Positions 15,201-24,600 of a DNA stretch of 64,000 nucleotides are shown piece by piece; the stretch's first letter is position 1; every line of letters begins with the position of its first letter. The translations under genes were made by a program, and so were the position numbers. The stretch lies in the NCBI GenBank assembly GCA_015680905.1, contig CM027378.1:38661001-38725000 (forward strand), in the 5' to 3' direction. This DNA is from Coptis chinensis (lineage: Eukaryota > Streptophyta > Magnoliopsida > Ranunculales > Ranunculaceae). The notes under the pieces are model-generated. The model saw only the letters and a program-made list of their open reading frames with translations. It was not told where the DNA came from and did no database searches.

Positions 15201-18200
15201 AACAATCTCTGTTTTGTTGCTGACTAAATTGGAGTGGATTATTATATATATTTTTTGGTGTTAATCTTTGTTTTTGTTTACGCTAACAGTGTGAGATCAA
15301 CTAATATTATCGTTGTTGTCAAGAAATAAGAGAAGTAAAATTGGGCAAAGTTTTGGGGTGTTAATTTCTATTTGATTTTGACCAAGGGACGTTAACTACA
15401 ATTAGAAAAGCCTACGAACTTGGTGCAATTACCAAAATCTACCATAACTAGTTATTATACCAGTAAGGCAGTAACGCCATGAAAATTTCTTCAGTAAACA
15501 AACTACTTTTGAGAATTGCATCCATGAAGCCATGAGAAATAGTTGTTACAGTAATTTGAGTGTTTGACGTACTCCACGTTCACCCCAAGTAGCGTGAGAA
15601 AGAGAAGCAAAATGAGTAGTAAGGAAATAGAAGTGACTTTTTTAACTTCTTTGTTTATTGTGGCACCATGGCTAGTTGAGAGAATTTAGAGAAAAGAGAG
15701 AGAGAGAGAGAGAGAAAGTTTAACACGTGAGAAGCTTTTAATTGTGAAATCCATTTGCGGATGTCCGTCAAAGAGCCAACCTATATATATATAATTCTTC
15801 TCTAAAAAATAGCTATTTAAGTTAACTTAAAATAAATAGGTAAGTAAAACTTTACCTAGAAAAAATGAATTCAACCCTAATTTTTTTTATTTTTTTTTTT
15901 TGTGGTTATGAAGTACTCACCATAAAGATCATCTCCACAAAATTTCAACTCATTTAGAAACTTCTAACATTGGCAAAAGATAATTGCAAAAACTCAACAT
16001 ATATAATACAAAAAAAGAATGAATAAATATAATTAAATAAACAACTAAATGAAAGATTGTACATACTCTAGCCAAAGGACGATGTTCTACCTTTATAATT
16101 GCAATATTTACATTCATTGACAATATGCACCTTTTTAGGGGTGTTCACAAAAACCGACAAACCAAATCGAACCGGCCTGAACCGGTCATTTTTTTCAGTT
16201 TACTACATGTCCGGTTCGGTTTTCGATTCCTAATTGTAAAACCAACTTCATTTGGTTCGGCTCACAGTTTTTGCCCTCGGTTAACCGGGACCGAACCGAT
16301 AGCTGTACACTAGTAATAATTGTTATAAACCCTTAGATCGTTAAGTTAATTTATGACCATTGATTTTGAATGGACTATCTAACTTAAGCCACCAAACCCT
16401 AACTCTCTCACCCAGCCGCATGTGCCTCTCTTATATTCTCATTTCCAAAGTTCAAACTAACAACCTCTTCAACAAAATATCAGTGACCCTTTCCAAGATA
16501 ACAACCACTACCTCTCACCTTCTTCTTTTCTAGTTTAATTTTTAATTTTCTATCAAGGATCGTTGTTCACCGTGAGAAGAATGAACACTGATTATAGATC
16601 AATCGATTGAGAGATCTCACAAATATGTTTTCTGTAAATTAAAGCCAAATGATATCAATTTTCATGTTGGGTTTGATGTTCTTTCTGTTCATATCTCAAA
16701 TCTAATTGATTCAATAGATCAAAATTAGTTATCTTACTTGGTATAATTGGTTATCTCCCTTCTTAATGTTGCTGTTTTATAAATGCTTGCACCGATAAAC
16801 CGATTTAAGTTGGAATAGTTGAGCTTTAAGTCAATAGATTCGGTTTTAAACCAAACCGAACCGATTTTATAGTTCAGTTAGAACTCGGTTTTCTTCAGCT
16901 GTGGTTCGGTTACGGTTTGGAAAGTTAGAAACCGACTCTTGTGATTCGGTTCATATATTTGGACTAAACCGACCCAAACCGAACCGTGGACAGCCCTACA
17001 CCTTTTACAATGAACTTGTCAATAGTTCGGTTAGGACCAAGGAGAGCCATTCAAGTGAAAAATACAATTCTAAAATCCATCCAACTTTATCAATAGATGG
17101 GTTAAACCAGGGACTTTGGATAGACCTAAAGTTCAACCAAACCCGGTGATTTCAGCATTGATCCAGGAGTTTCTGTAAAATCTGCCAGAGTTGACTAAGG
17201 AGACTTGCAATCATTTTTAGCACTATGATGTAGTAAGGAACTTTATTTTTTTTTGAAGAAGCTAGGGGTTAGGTCCCATATCAAAGACACAAGACAGATT
17301 CCCATCTTGGGTCCCTGAAGAGTATAGGTCAGTATCAGATCAGTCTGAACGACAACCACCCAAACTTATCCACCTTAAACAAACTACTGTTGAGAACACG
17401 ACGAAAGTGGGAACGAATAAGACAAATACATGTGTTGCACTGGTTCGAGAGACATGAATACGATAACTCACTACAACCCACGGTGCCCTGATCAAGATTG
17501 AAGAGTACCAATAGCCCTAGAATAAAACAAATATTGATCTATAAATAGGAGTCCTAAGCTAAAAAGGGAAGTTCACAATCTTTGAACACTTTTGCAGCTG
17601 CTTCATTCCTGAATCCTAGAATAATTTGCTCACGGTAGAGCGCCAATGGAAATTGAAGAAGCCACATCAGTGTCTTTGTTTCCGTTAACGGATTCATTTA
17701 GAGCACACATACAGAATTACAGGTTGTTTAATTTCCGATAAGAAATATGTTCCGTGATTGTAACAGTAATCAACCATAATGCAAGAGCAACTCAAAATAT
17801 AAGCAAATATAGATATTTGACATAAGACAAGTTGATACAGCTTTGCACGTAATGGAAGTAACAAATAAAAGCAGTAGAAATTCTATAAAAGTGTTAGAAT
17901 TCAACGTACCATAAGATATCACAAGTAAATGTTGCAATAAACATGCGGGTAAGACTTTCAACAGGATGAAGAAGCTCTGGTAAGGAAACCACCATTTCCT
18001 CCTGATCATCTACTAATCTATTCTCCTCCTCACACTGAAGCCGGTTCAGAAAAAATTTCTTCCCTGATGAGGAACTAATAAGAACACAGTGTTGTTGCCG
18101 CAAAGTATCAACGGGAACGTTATTATCTCGAGAAAGCTCGTTTCGTATAAAAGAAATGGGATCTGCACTCTCTAAAATCATTCTACATCGATTCAATAGA

Positions 18201-18712
18201 AAAACCGCTCGACCAGTCGGATCACCATTTATGAGTCTTTTATTTTCAGTTAAATCAGTAAAAACTACTCTCTCAATTACAAAACCAATTTTCTCCACGT
18301 GATTATTACTACTATTACAAACAAAATTAACCTCATCACCAACAGACAACTCCACAAATTTACCCTCTCCAATTCTAAGACCGTTAGCAAATACACCATT
18401 CAAAGAAGACCTAATTTTAAACCCATCGAATATAAATATTTTACGGGCCGAACCATCAAGGAAAATTTGGCAATGACGGTTACTGACACGTGGGTCATTG
18501 AAGACGATATCGCAGTACTGAGTGTTACGGCCGATAGTGTAGAGACGGTTGGAGTTTAGACAAGTTGTGGTGGTGGGACCGGGGAAAATAAAAGGAGTGT
18601 CAAGTGATTTGAGGTGTAAGAATCCTGTTGATTGTTTAGTAATCTTTCTCTTCTCGATTTTGGTTACTGATAAGATATCATTACTTGGTTGTTGCTGCCG
18701 CTTATTAGACAT
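411..18712 (-). CDS. TDP1: FHA-domain tyrosyl-DNA phosphodiesterase (TDP1-related), 12 exons
   Basis: Predicted nuclear DNA-repair enzyme that removes tyrosine or other adducts from DNA 3' ends. Exons, 5' to 3' on the minus strand: 18712-17910, 13351-13217, 13134-12990, 9673-9374, 8878-8617, 7679-7513, 7219-7109, 3602-3551, 3460-3351, 3267-3139, 1904-1815, 926-411. Phases agree at every junction, giving 2820 nt and 939 residues. The FHA domain lies at about residues 57-125 (GR at 61-62, S77, H80, NG at 105-106). The phosphodiesterase part starts at about 250. The first HxK is H336-P-K338 followed by SANL; the second is H766-V-K768 followed by YCGSHN and PAAWG. A Glu-rich acidic tail closes the protein. 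It matches the plant lineage of Arabidopsis At5g07400 rather than the short TDP1. The start is the only ATG in frame before the FHA domain; TTG codons lie upstream. The frame is intact although TEs fill the introns. Exon joins are inferred from sequence alone. Confidence 0.9.
1295..1690. repeat. Degenerate repeat with GTGTCC/GGACAC motifs (intron 11)
   Basis: Sequence rich in cacggata, gtgtccgtgtgtctgacac and related motifs. The stretch 1301-1390 reappears in inverted orientation at about 6560-6655, and related motifs recur at 7300-7455 and 8177-8437. This is a dispersed small-element family within the introns of the same gene. No clear ends here. Confidence 0.45.
1905..3138. other. Intron 10 of the TDP1-related gene
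   Basis: AT-rich intron sequence between the exon ending at 3139 and the exon starting at 1904. Short open frames here have no recognisable domain. No element ends were identified. Confidence 0.6.
3838..4055 (-). pseudogene. Ty1/copia RNase H remnant
   Basis: On the minus strand the sequence reads KELTEIYCDNNSAIAIAKN, then after a frame break a TKHI-like stretch and a KYYYLR-like stretch. This is the order seen at the C-terminal RNase H end of copia Pol. Frameshifts and stops are present. It is a short fragment inside intron 7 (3603-7108) of the TDP1-related gene, in the same orientation as the gene. Confidence 0.75.
4056..4175. mobile_element. hAT-like end fragment (GGGCGGGTC-rich)
   Basis: The stretch ggatgtaaatggggcgggtc and the following cccgcccaccc motifs resemble the GGGTCGGG subterminal arrays of the hAT-like elements at 19422 and 45474. 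It sits directly beside the copia remnant. No second end was found. Confidence 0.4.
5161..5314 (+). pseudogene. Possible LTR-retrotransposon gag start fragment
   Basis: An open frame reads NTRRRGGNGNSHERDEPQND then QSAITHQAFMEVV, which resembles the hydrophilic N-terminal part of gypsy gag proteins. After the inserted repeat at 5315-5745 the same kind of sequence seems to resume (FFQDYYRMQEGHSPPRMLP), and is broken again by the element at 5809. Family assignment is weak. Confidence 0.35.
5315..5745. mobile_element. MITE-like element with GAGTA(C/G)C repeats
   Basis: The left end has ttaaatcgttgagtactc and the right end gagtagcgatttaa, an imperfect inverted pair, with gagtactcg and gagtagcg motifs repeated near both ends. 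It interrupts the putative gag fragment. No clean target duplication was identified. Confidence 0.45.
5809..6454. mobile_element. Small inverted-repeat element with GGATACG arrays
   Basis: Terminal inverted repeats of 13 bp (gaagcacggatac at 5812-5824 and its complement at 6442-6454) enclose tandem variants of tccgatacg and gtatccg. The flanks share ctaggatgttgccc (5795-5808) and ctagatgttgccc (6455-6467), so the target was duplicated over about 13-14 bp. It contains (GA)-rich and (TA)n tracts and no gene. Confidence 0.6.
7108..7512 (-). other. Intron 6 of the TDP1-related gene with a GC-AG splice pair
   Basis: Exon 6 ends in CACAG followed by GCATGT, and exon 7 begins after TTTGCAG at 7220. 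Using the GC donor keeps the frame open through exon 7 (GPCFTEISS onward). The nearest GT donor, GTATGT about 15 nt upstream, would shift the frame and stop within exon 7. GC-AG introns are a known minority class in plants. The intron itself runs from 7512 down to 7220. The small repeat at 7300-7453 lies inside it. Confidence 0.65.
7300..7453. repeat. Short relative of the 8177-8437 element
   Basis: Begins gttatatggacacc, ends gtcaatgtaac, and has cgtgtcggatacg and gtccatgtcggacac inside. It shares both ends and internal motifs with the element at 8177-8437 but is shorter. It lies inside intron 6 of the TDP1-related gene. Confidence 0.45.
8177..8437. mobile_element. MITE with TIR GGTTACATKGACACG
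   Basis: Left end ggttacatggacacg and right end cgtgtcaatgtaacc match as inverted repeats at 14 of 15 positions. The interior carries gtgtccgtgtccg and gtgtcggacac arrays. Both flanks have tagttttttt tracts, a possible target duplication separated from the left end by three A residues. It lies within intron 5 of the TDP1-related gene. Confidence 0.6.
9700..10560. other. Intron 3 segment without recognised gene
   Basis: AT-rich intron sequence. I see no element ends or coding similarity. Confidence 0.5.
10798..10810 (-). other. Copia-type primer-binding site (initiator Met tRNA)
   Basis: The minus strand reads ttggtatcagagc, the primer-binding site typical of Ty1/copia and TRIM elements. The sequence upstream on the minus strand (10811-10920) is therefore probably the end of an LTR. 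A degenerate copy (tggtattagagcgcc) lies at about 10570-10590. No gag or pol was found nearby, so this is a non-autonomous or decayed element. Confidence 0.5.
11308..11341. repeat. (TA)n microsatellite
   Basis: Uninterrupted TA dinucleotides immediately before the LINE fragment. Confidence 0.95.
11342..12233 (+). pseudogene. 5'-truncated LINE-like 3' end with poly(A)
   Basis: One frame reads through AVNATVPQKVLAEAF, KREFVLSARQKAVIGC, QRMSPVEYRSILRYRLMI and a zinc-binding-like stretch (CPVCKK, then HTAHC). It goes on to VNFLTDPNEGRSTLRPADV and ends FAIQKRLATQLVARLS. Three in-frame stops (about 11464, 11691 and 11820) show decay. An AATAAA signal at 12189 precedes an A-tract of about 28 nt at 12205-12233. 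This C-terminal module is common at the ends of plant reverse-transcriptase-derived proteins, often annotated as auxilin-like. It lies antisense inside intron 3 of the TDP1-related gene. Confidence 0.75.
12234..12989. other. Intron 3 segment, no gene seen
   Basis: AT-rich sequence between the LINE poly(A) and exon 3. Nothing recognisable. Confidence 0.5.
13500..13715 (+). mobile_element. Copia/TRIM LTR end with primer-binding site
   Basis: The site ttggtatcagagc at 13703-13715 matches the initiator Met tRNA. It follows a U5-like AT-rich stretch with a TATA-like tatatatatttaag motif at about 13613. Only the LTR end and the site are evident; no gag or pol follows. It lies inside intron 1 of the TDP1-related gene, in opposite orientation. 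Confidence 0.5.
14801..15775. mobile_element. Non-autonomous TIR element
   Basis: The left end carries aacggacatccgcaa (14806-14820) and the right end ttgcggatgtccgtc (about 15755-15769), an inverted pair of about 15 bp, each set beside (TA)n tracts. The interior of about 1 kb has CT-rich and (GA)n stretches and no transposase. Superfamily not determined. Confidence 0.55.
16136..16998. mobile_element. hAT-like element with CCGAACCG subterminal arrays
   Basis: Ends taggggtgttcac and gtggacagcccta form an imperfect inverted repeat (11 of 13). Both flanks carry the exact 8-bp sequence CACCTTTT (16128-16135 and 16999-17006), the target length typical of hAT. The end regions are packed with ggttcgg and ccgaacc repeats. 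The interior has no transposase, so it is non-autonomous. It lies inside intron 1 of the TDP1-related gene. Confidence 0.8.
17007..17909. other. Intron 1 segment next to the FHA exon
   Basis: AT-rich intron DNA with a stretch at about 17395-17470 that looks transposon-derived. No element ends were defined. Confidence 0.45.
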
Positions 18713-18856
18713 CAACTCAAATATAATCAAATAAATAATTGAGTTTGTAAATTGGTCAAGGCTTGAATAATCAAATTGAATTCATTTTCTTTCCGGCCTC
18801 AACTTATACCCCTGGGGTTCCGATTTTGTAAACAGAAGCTCGTTTGGCTGATATGT

Positions 18857-18862
18857 CACGTG
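18857..18862. promoter_or_regulatory. G-box (CACGTG) upstream of the TDP1-related gene
   Basis: A palindromic CACGTG core lies about 145 bp before the start codon. This is the core bound by plant bZIP and bHLH factors. A chance match is possible; only its position supports function. The hAT-like element at 18971 begins about 110 bp further upstream, so the gene-specific promoter may be short. Confidence 0.35.
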
Positions 18863-18970
18863 TTGCATACCGGAAAGTAAATTTCAATATTTCGTAATCA
18901 TCGACTTTTGATTTTGATATTCCACTGCTGAGTTGGCACTTGGCAGATTGCAAAATGGTTAACGTGAGAC

Positions 18971-19402
18971 TAGGGCTGTCAATGGATAACCGATCCGAAC
19001 CAAACCGATAAAAAATGGTTTGGGTTGGGATAATTTGATTTATTTTCTATCGATCCGAAACCGAACCGAACCGAACCGATAAGATATTGGTTTGGTTTTA
19101 GGTTTGCCCCCACCGAACCGATATGAATCCAAACCGATAAGATGACATTTTAGTCATATTTATGATTAATTTTGTATATGTTTATCAATTATGTGATTGA
19201 AATTAATTGATTTAATTTAAATTTTAATTGATTTTATAGTTTTCGGTTTGGGTTCGGTTTACAATATTTTTTATCGGTTCGGTTTGGTTTCGGATTCTCA
19301 ATATCTTTATCGGTTCGGTTTGGTTTCGGGTTCCTAACTTTCTTATCTATTTGGGTTCGGATTTTCTAGAACCCGACCCAAACCGACCCATTGACAGCCC
19401 TA
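18971..19402. mobile_element. hAT-like MITE, 432 bp
   Basis: A perfect 15-bp terminal inverted repeat (tagggctgtcaatgg and complement) encloses arrays of aaccgat, ggttcgg and tttggtttcgg. The flanking 8-mers CGTGAGAC and AATGTGAC agree at 5 of 8 positions, so the target duplication has decayed. It lies 258 bp upstream of the TDP1-related start codon and 19 bp from the next hAT-like element. Confidence 0.75.
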
Positions 19403-20645
19403 AATGTGACTGCGTACAAAGTAGGGGTGGGCAATGGGTCGGGTCGGGCTAGCCCGGCCCTAAACATTTAAAGCCCTTTAGATATTAAGGTCGGGTCGGC
19501 CCAATCCTAAAGTCAGCATAGAATCGGGTTGGGCCGGGTCACAAGTCTAAATCTCAAGCCCTGACCCTACCCTAAGCCCTCTTTAAAGGTTTTAGGGCCA
19601 GGTTTTAAAACTGGGCCTATATATTTTCTTCTTTTTACTACATTAGTTTTAAAACTCATTTATATTACAAAAATGTACAGAGATCTACAAACTCAAAGTC
19701 TCACTAATCTAGTAATAATCCTTGATAAGTCCAACAATTTAAAATGCACATCCACAATCTAATGAACTAAAGTACATCGAGAGTTCGGAATTTGTTCTTC
19801 CTTGTACTCAAACCTCACTAAAATTACATTTAACATTGAAAAGTACATAGACAAATAATCGTATTATCATTTTAAAAGAAGAAGTAATAGATATAAAGAA
19901 GAAACAGAATAGCTTTGGTTAAACTGTTTCCAATATCATAAACTGTTTCCATAATAGATTCAAATGGATATAATATTATATTTCTTCTAATTTAAAAGTG
20001 ATTCAAGCTTTGTATGTGGAAATGAAAAGATTAGCTTTTGAACAAATGATGGAGAAAGGTTTGAAATTACAAATGCCATTTTTCTGACAAAGGTTATTTT
20101 TTGGTTTATGTGTTACGAATGTCTAGTCTGCTCTGTATTTCACTTTAATGGTGTACGTGGAAGGAAACCTTTAGTTATAGACTGTACGTGAATAAAAATA
20201 TAATTTATAATAAGTAATTAAGTGGGGAAAGAAATTGAAAATAATAAGTTATAAACTTTGATTTGATGATCAAATGAATAAAGTCTTATTTTTTAGGGTA
20301 ATTTTGACTTAACCCCCCACAGATGAGTAGCGGTTTGACTAAACCCCCCATTTTTAAAATCATTTGAGTTTGCCCCCCACTCCGTCAATTTTGTGTGTAA
20401 CAGACGTTGGTATTGTAGCTATTGACCATTTTACCCTTATGAAATATTGCCCCCCACATTAACACGTTAAACCTAGCTTTGCGAAAACCCCCCAAACGTT
20501 GCCATTATTTAATTCTTGCACTCTCTCTCTCGGATTTTACATAATGGCCATTTTGCCCTTATGAAATAGCCGTTGAGTTTTATATAAATCTCATCACCTC
20601 CTCGACCCTTTAGTCTGCAATCAACACAAATCTCATCTCATTTTT

Positions 20646-21275
20646 ATGGGCAGTGGCACTTGCGAGGTTAGCAACACAAATCAACCATCTCAGGTTCTAT
20701 TATTACACTTAATCTTCTTCCTGACCTTCTTCTTCTTCTGCTTCTTCTTCTTCTTCTTCGTTGACTGTTTACTTTAACATTGGGGGGTTTATGCAAATAG
20801 CATATTGACGTTTGGGGGGTTTACACTAACTAATATTAAACCTCAACCTTAATTTGTTTTGTTCTGTTTTCAGATTGCAATGTCATCATCAAAAGCAATC
20901 AACTATGGGTCTTGTTTTCTTTGTGGGGATGCAGGGAACCTTTGGAAGGTTGATTGTCGTTGGCTTGATTATCCCTGTGTTTTAGGATGTCCAGATACTA
21001 TGAAGGTTCGCTGGAGTGGGCAAGAACACACTAAAGGATTGAGATTCCTCAGATGTAATAGTGCACCAAGATGCAACGGTTACAAATGGATAGATGTACC
21101 AACTAAAGCAAAAGGGAAGGCTGTGGAAGTGGAAGTGGAAAGGAATGAAGTGAAGAACAAAGAGAAGTCTAAAGAGGAGGGGAAACTTAAGTTGTGTATT
21201 GATGGTGTTATTAAGATGAATATTGAAGGCAATGTGTCTGATGTAACTGAACTTGTGAGGAAATTAGCATTTTAA
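20646..21275 (+). CDS. Small GRF-like zinc-binding protein carried by the MULE
   Basis: Two exons: 20646-20693 (MGSGTCEVSNTNQPSQ) and 20874-21275, joined in phase 0 by a GT-AG intron with a good acceptor (tctgttttcag). The 149-residue product has a CxxC pair (FLCGD), then C-x23-C-x5-C with RFLRCNSAPRCNGYKWID. This resembles the GRF-type zinc finger, in which Cys residues and a Gly-Arg-Phe-like turn bind metal. A Lys/Glu-rich linker and a C-terminal amphipathic segment follow. It has no stop or frameshift, unlike the MURA gene beside it. It may be a captured host gene or a second element gene. Without the intron, ATG at 20880 would start a 132-residue form. Confidence 0.65.
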
Positions 21276-21682
21276 TGTAATGGACATATTCAAGTCTATA
21301 TTTAATTCTGACATAGTGTTCAAGTTTACATTTAAGTCTGACATGTTAATATGATAAAAAATGCATAACAGCAAACATGCCTTAAAATGATCAAAACACA
21401 GCACTTAAGTCATTGAAGTCTTACAACAAATCCATAACACAACACTTAAGCATACATAACACTTCTCTAACACTTAATAGAATAACAAATCAAGTACATT
21501 TTACATAGCACTTGACTCAGGTCTGACACAACAAATCAAGTACATTTTACACAAATCATTAAGTCTTATAGCAAATCATTGAAGTCTTACACATAATACT
21601 TAAGTTAACCTCAGTCTTACAACAAATCCATAACACAACACTTACAAAATCCCATAAAAAACATAGCATTAATGTAGTCAAG

Positions 21683-24600
21683 ACTCTGCCTGTGAAGAAG
21701 CTTGAGAGGATGTTGTACCCTTCCTGGACCTCTTTCTTGGAGGTGACATTGGTGGCATTGCGGGTATGTTGGTGGCCTCAATGGAGCAACACTTTCTTGA
21801 GTTTGAATAGGTTCGACCGCTAGGTTGTGGACCTTGTGAACTTCCAAATAAAAGTTCGGATAGATGGCCTTGATTAGAAACATTTCCCCCCCTCCCCCCT
21901 AGCACCTCCCTCCGCCTCTGCCTTTTCCACCCCCATCCTCACTTGCGGTCCCCTCTTGGCTCCCATCAGTAGCATTTCTCCCCCCCCTACTCTTGCTTCT
22001 ACCACCTCTACTTCCTCTCCCCCTTTGCGGCGGTTGACTCCCATCTTCACTTGCGATCACTTGGCTCTCATCCTCACCACCACTTATACCCCTACCCCCT
22101 ACCTCTAACACCTCTGCCTCTACCTCTTTGGCGGCAAATCACCTTCAACAACTTGACTCCCATATTCACTTGTAGGCAGTTGGCTCTCATCCTCACCACT
22201 TGTACCCTACCCCCTACCACCTCTGCCTCTACCCTCTTGGCGGCAAATCACCTTCAAAGAACTTGACTCCCATCTTGTGCATTGATTGGTGCGAGAAGAA
22301 AGGGGTTTGGGAGTGGCCTTGTTCTTGGTCTCCCCGGGCCTTCCTCTTCCTCTATGAGATTCTCGGCAAAGAACTGCAATGGCAAAGTGGCTTAACGTGA
22401 TTGACATTATCTCCCGCTTTGACCTCCTTGACAACCTCGGCATTATGCCCATAAACTTGGCACCTTAAACACCCTACGCCCGTTAGATTCATCTCGCACC
22501 TCTTCTTCTATTCACCCTTGGCCTACCAGTTGTCTTTGTCGATTGGTGGATAGATATACTCTTCTCTTGAGTACATTTGTTACAAACACACTACTATCGG
22601 ATAACATACTACAACTATAATACCAAACATGAAATGGAGTGCAACTATACTTACAATAGGCCATTCATCTTCATGCAAGTAAGGTACAATGTGACCAAAG
22701 ACAAGCTCTTTTGTAAGTTGCTTCTGGAGAAATAAGGGCTACAATACCTAAAACAACACAAATGGAGGTACAATGATTCACGGAAAGGCGAAATGATTCA
22801 CATAAATGACTCACGAGAAAGAAGAAGATAGAAATGACCCTTCACGAAAAGGCGGACAAAAAATGATTCACAAAAAGACATAAATGATTCACAATTATAG
22901 CAGAAATTATTCACAAAAAATGATTCATAGAAAGACAGGACATAAATGATTTTTAAAATGGGGGGTTTAGTCAAAACGCTATCCAACTTTGGGGGGTTTA
23001 GTCAAAACGCTACCAAACTTTGGGGGGTTAAGTCAAAATTCCCCTTAACGTAAAAGACAGAAAGAGGGCAGATGTGAAAAAGGATTCCGCGAAAAGGCGA
23101 AATGATTCACGGAAAGGCATTTAAATGATTCATAGAAAGAGAAATTCAATGATCTTACTCAATCCATTGTTGCCTCCTTGGTTTAATGAAATTTCTGACA
23201 TGAAGGCAAGGAATGCCAATGACTTGCCATTCATGACAATCACATGTGTGTCTCTTTAAGTCCACATTCCACCATTTTCCAGTAAAGACATTAGTCACTA
23301 AAAATGTGCCTTCAATTGCTGAACCACTCACATTCAAATTTCCAATTTTGCTACTAAGGTCAATAATAATATCCTTAACCCTTGGCACTAAATCATTATC
23401 ATTCCATAGCTCACATTTCTCTTTCCTGCCATATAATAACTTAATTTGCAAGATCATCACTTGTGAAATCATTTTGACAATGGGTTTGTCCCTAGCCATC
23501 AATATATGACTATTCCATGCTTCTGAAAAGTTGTTAGACAAATGATCAGACTTGCACACTTCATCAAAGTATGATCTTGCCCACAACCTTGGGTCTTCAC
23601 CCATCAGATAGTCTTTTGCTCCACTGTCAAGCTTTTCCAGCTCATCCATCAGTTTTGTAAACTCTGACTCTGAATATGTTTTGGCAAAGACTCCGGGCTT
23701 CAAGCTCAACTCCCTCGTACTTAGTTTTCATGTTCTTGACCATGTATGCAAAACAATACCTCCGGGTTACAATCGGGGAAAACAAATTTTGTCGCGAGAA
23801 GAACGATCCTTTATGCCTCGGAGATAATAGTCAACCGAGGGTGCCTATTTAAGTGTGGTGCCATCTTCTCTAGAAAATCAGTCCATGTCTCGTATTTTCA
23901 GCAATACACAAATAAAAGCAACAGGGAACAATCCATTGTTACCATCCAATGCAATAATAGATAGGCGGACACCTCCATGCTTCCCCTTCAAGAAACAACC
24001 ATCGAAGTCCTATCATGGGCCTTCTGAGCCTTGCACAAAACCATCTAGACTAGCCTTGAATGCAATACACACGGTCATAAAACTATGGAATTTTTCATGT
24101 CTAGAGTGCTTTGCAACACTTCCCTGGGTTAGCTTGCAAAAGGCGCCTACACAACGAGGTAATTTTGCATAAAGTATCATAACAACCATGGATCTTCTCC
24201 ATTGCCATGTTCTTTGCATGCCAAGCTTGCCAATACTTAATCCTAACCCGATACTTATCCATCATTTCCACCATAACATCATTAGGTGTGTATACCCTAT
24301 AATGAAGCCTCATTTCTTTTCTCAAGTCGGTTTGCTATCCACTGCATTTGCCATTGGATTCTTGTCTTCCCTATCGGACTCACATGTATGTGTGTTCACC
24401 AACTTCCTACACTTCATTGTATGTTTATTTGGTAACACCCTCACATAAATTATCCGGGGATGACCATCACCTTGCATTTCCATTCAATCTTATTACTATC
24501 ATTTCTTGTGTATTCAGCAACAAACTTATTACTAATAGCATAAAGTCTGACATAATCCCTACACTCATACCTATCCTTCTAGCACTGCCCAACCTCCAAC

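Noticed and set aside
18299-18734. Plus-strand open frames opposite the FHA exon
   Set aside because: They mirror a minus-strand exon with a clear FHA domain and have no domain of their own.
21899-22452. Separate Gly/Arg-rich protein genes
   Set aside because: They fall in the C-terminal tail of the decayed MURA transposase beside its zinc knuckle, so I count them as part of it.
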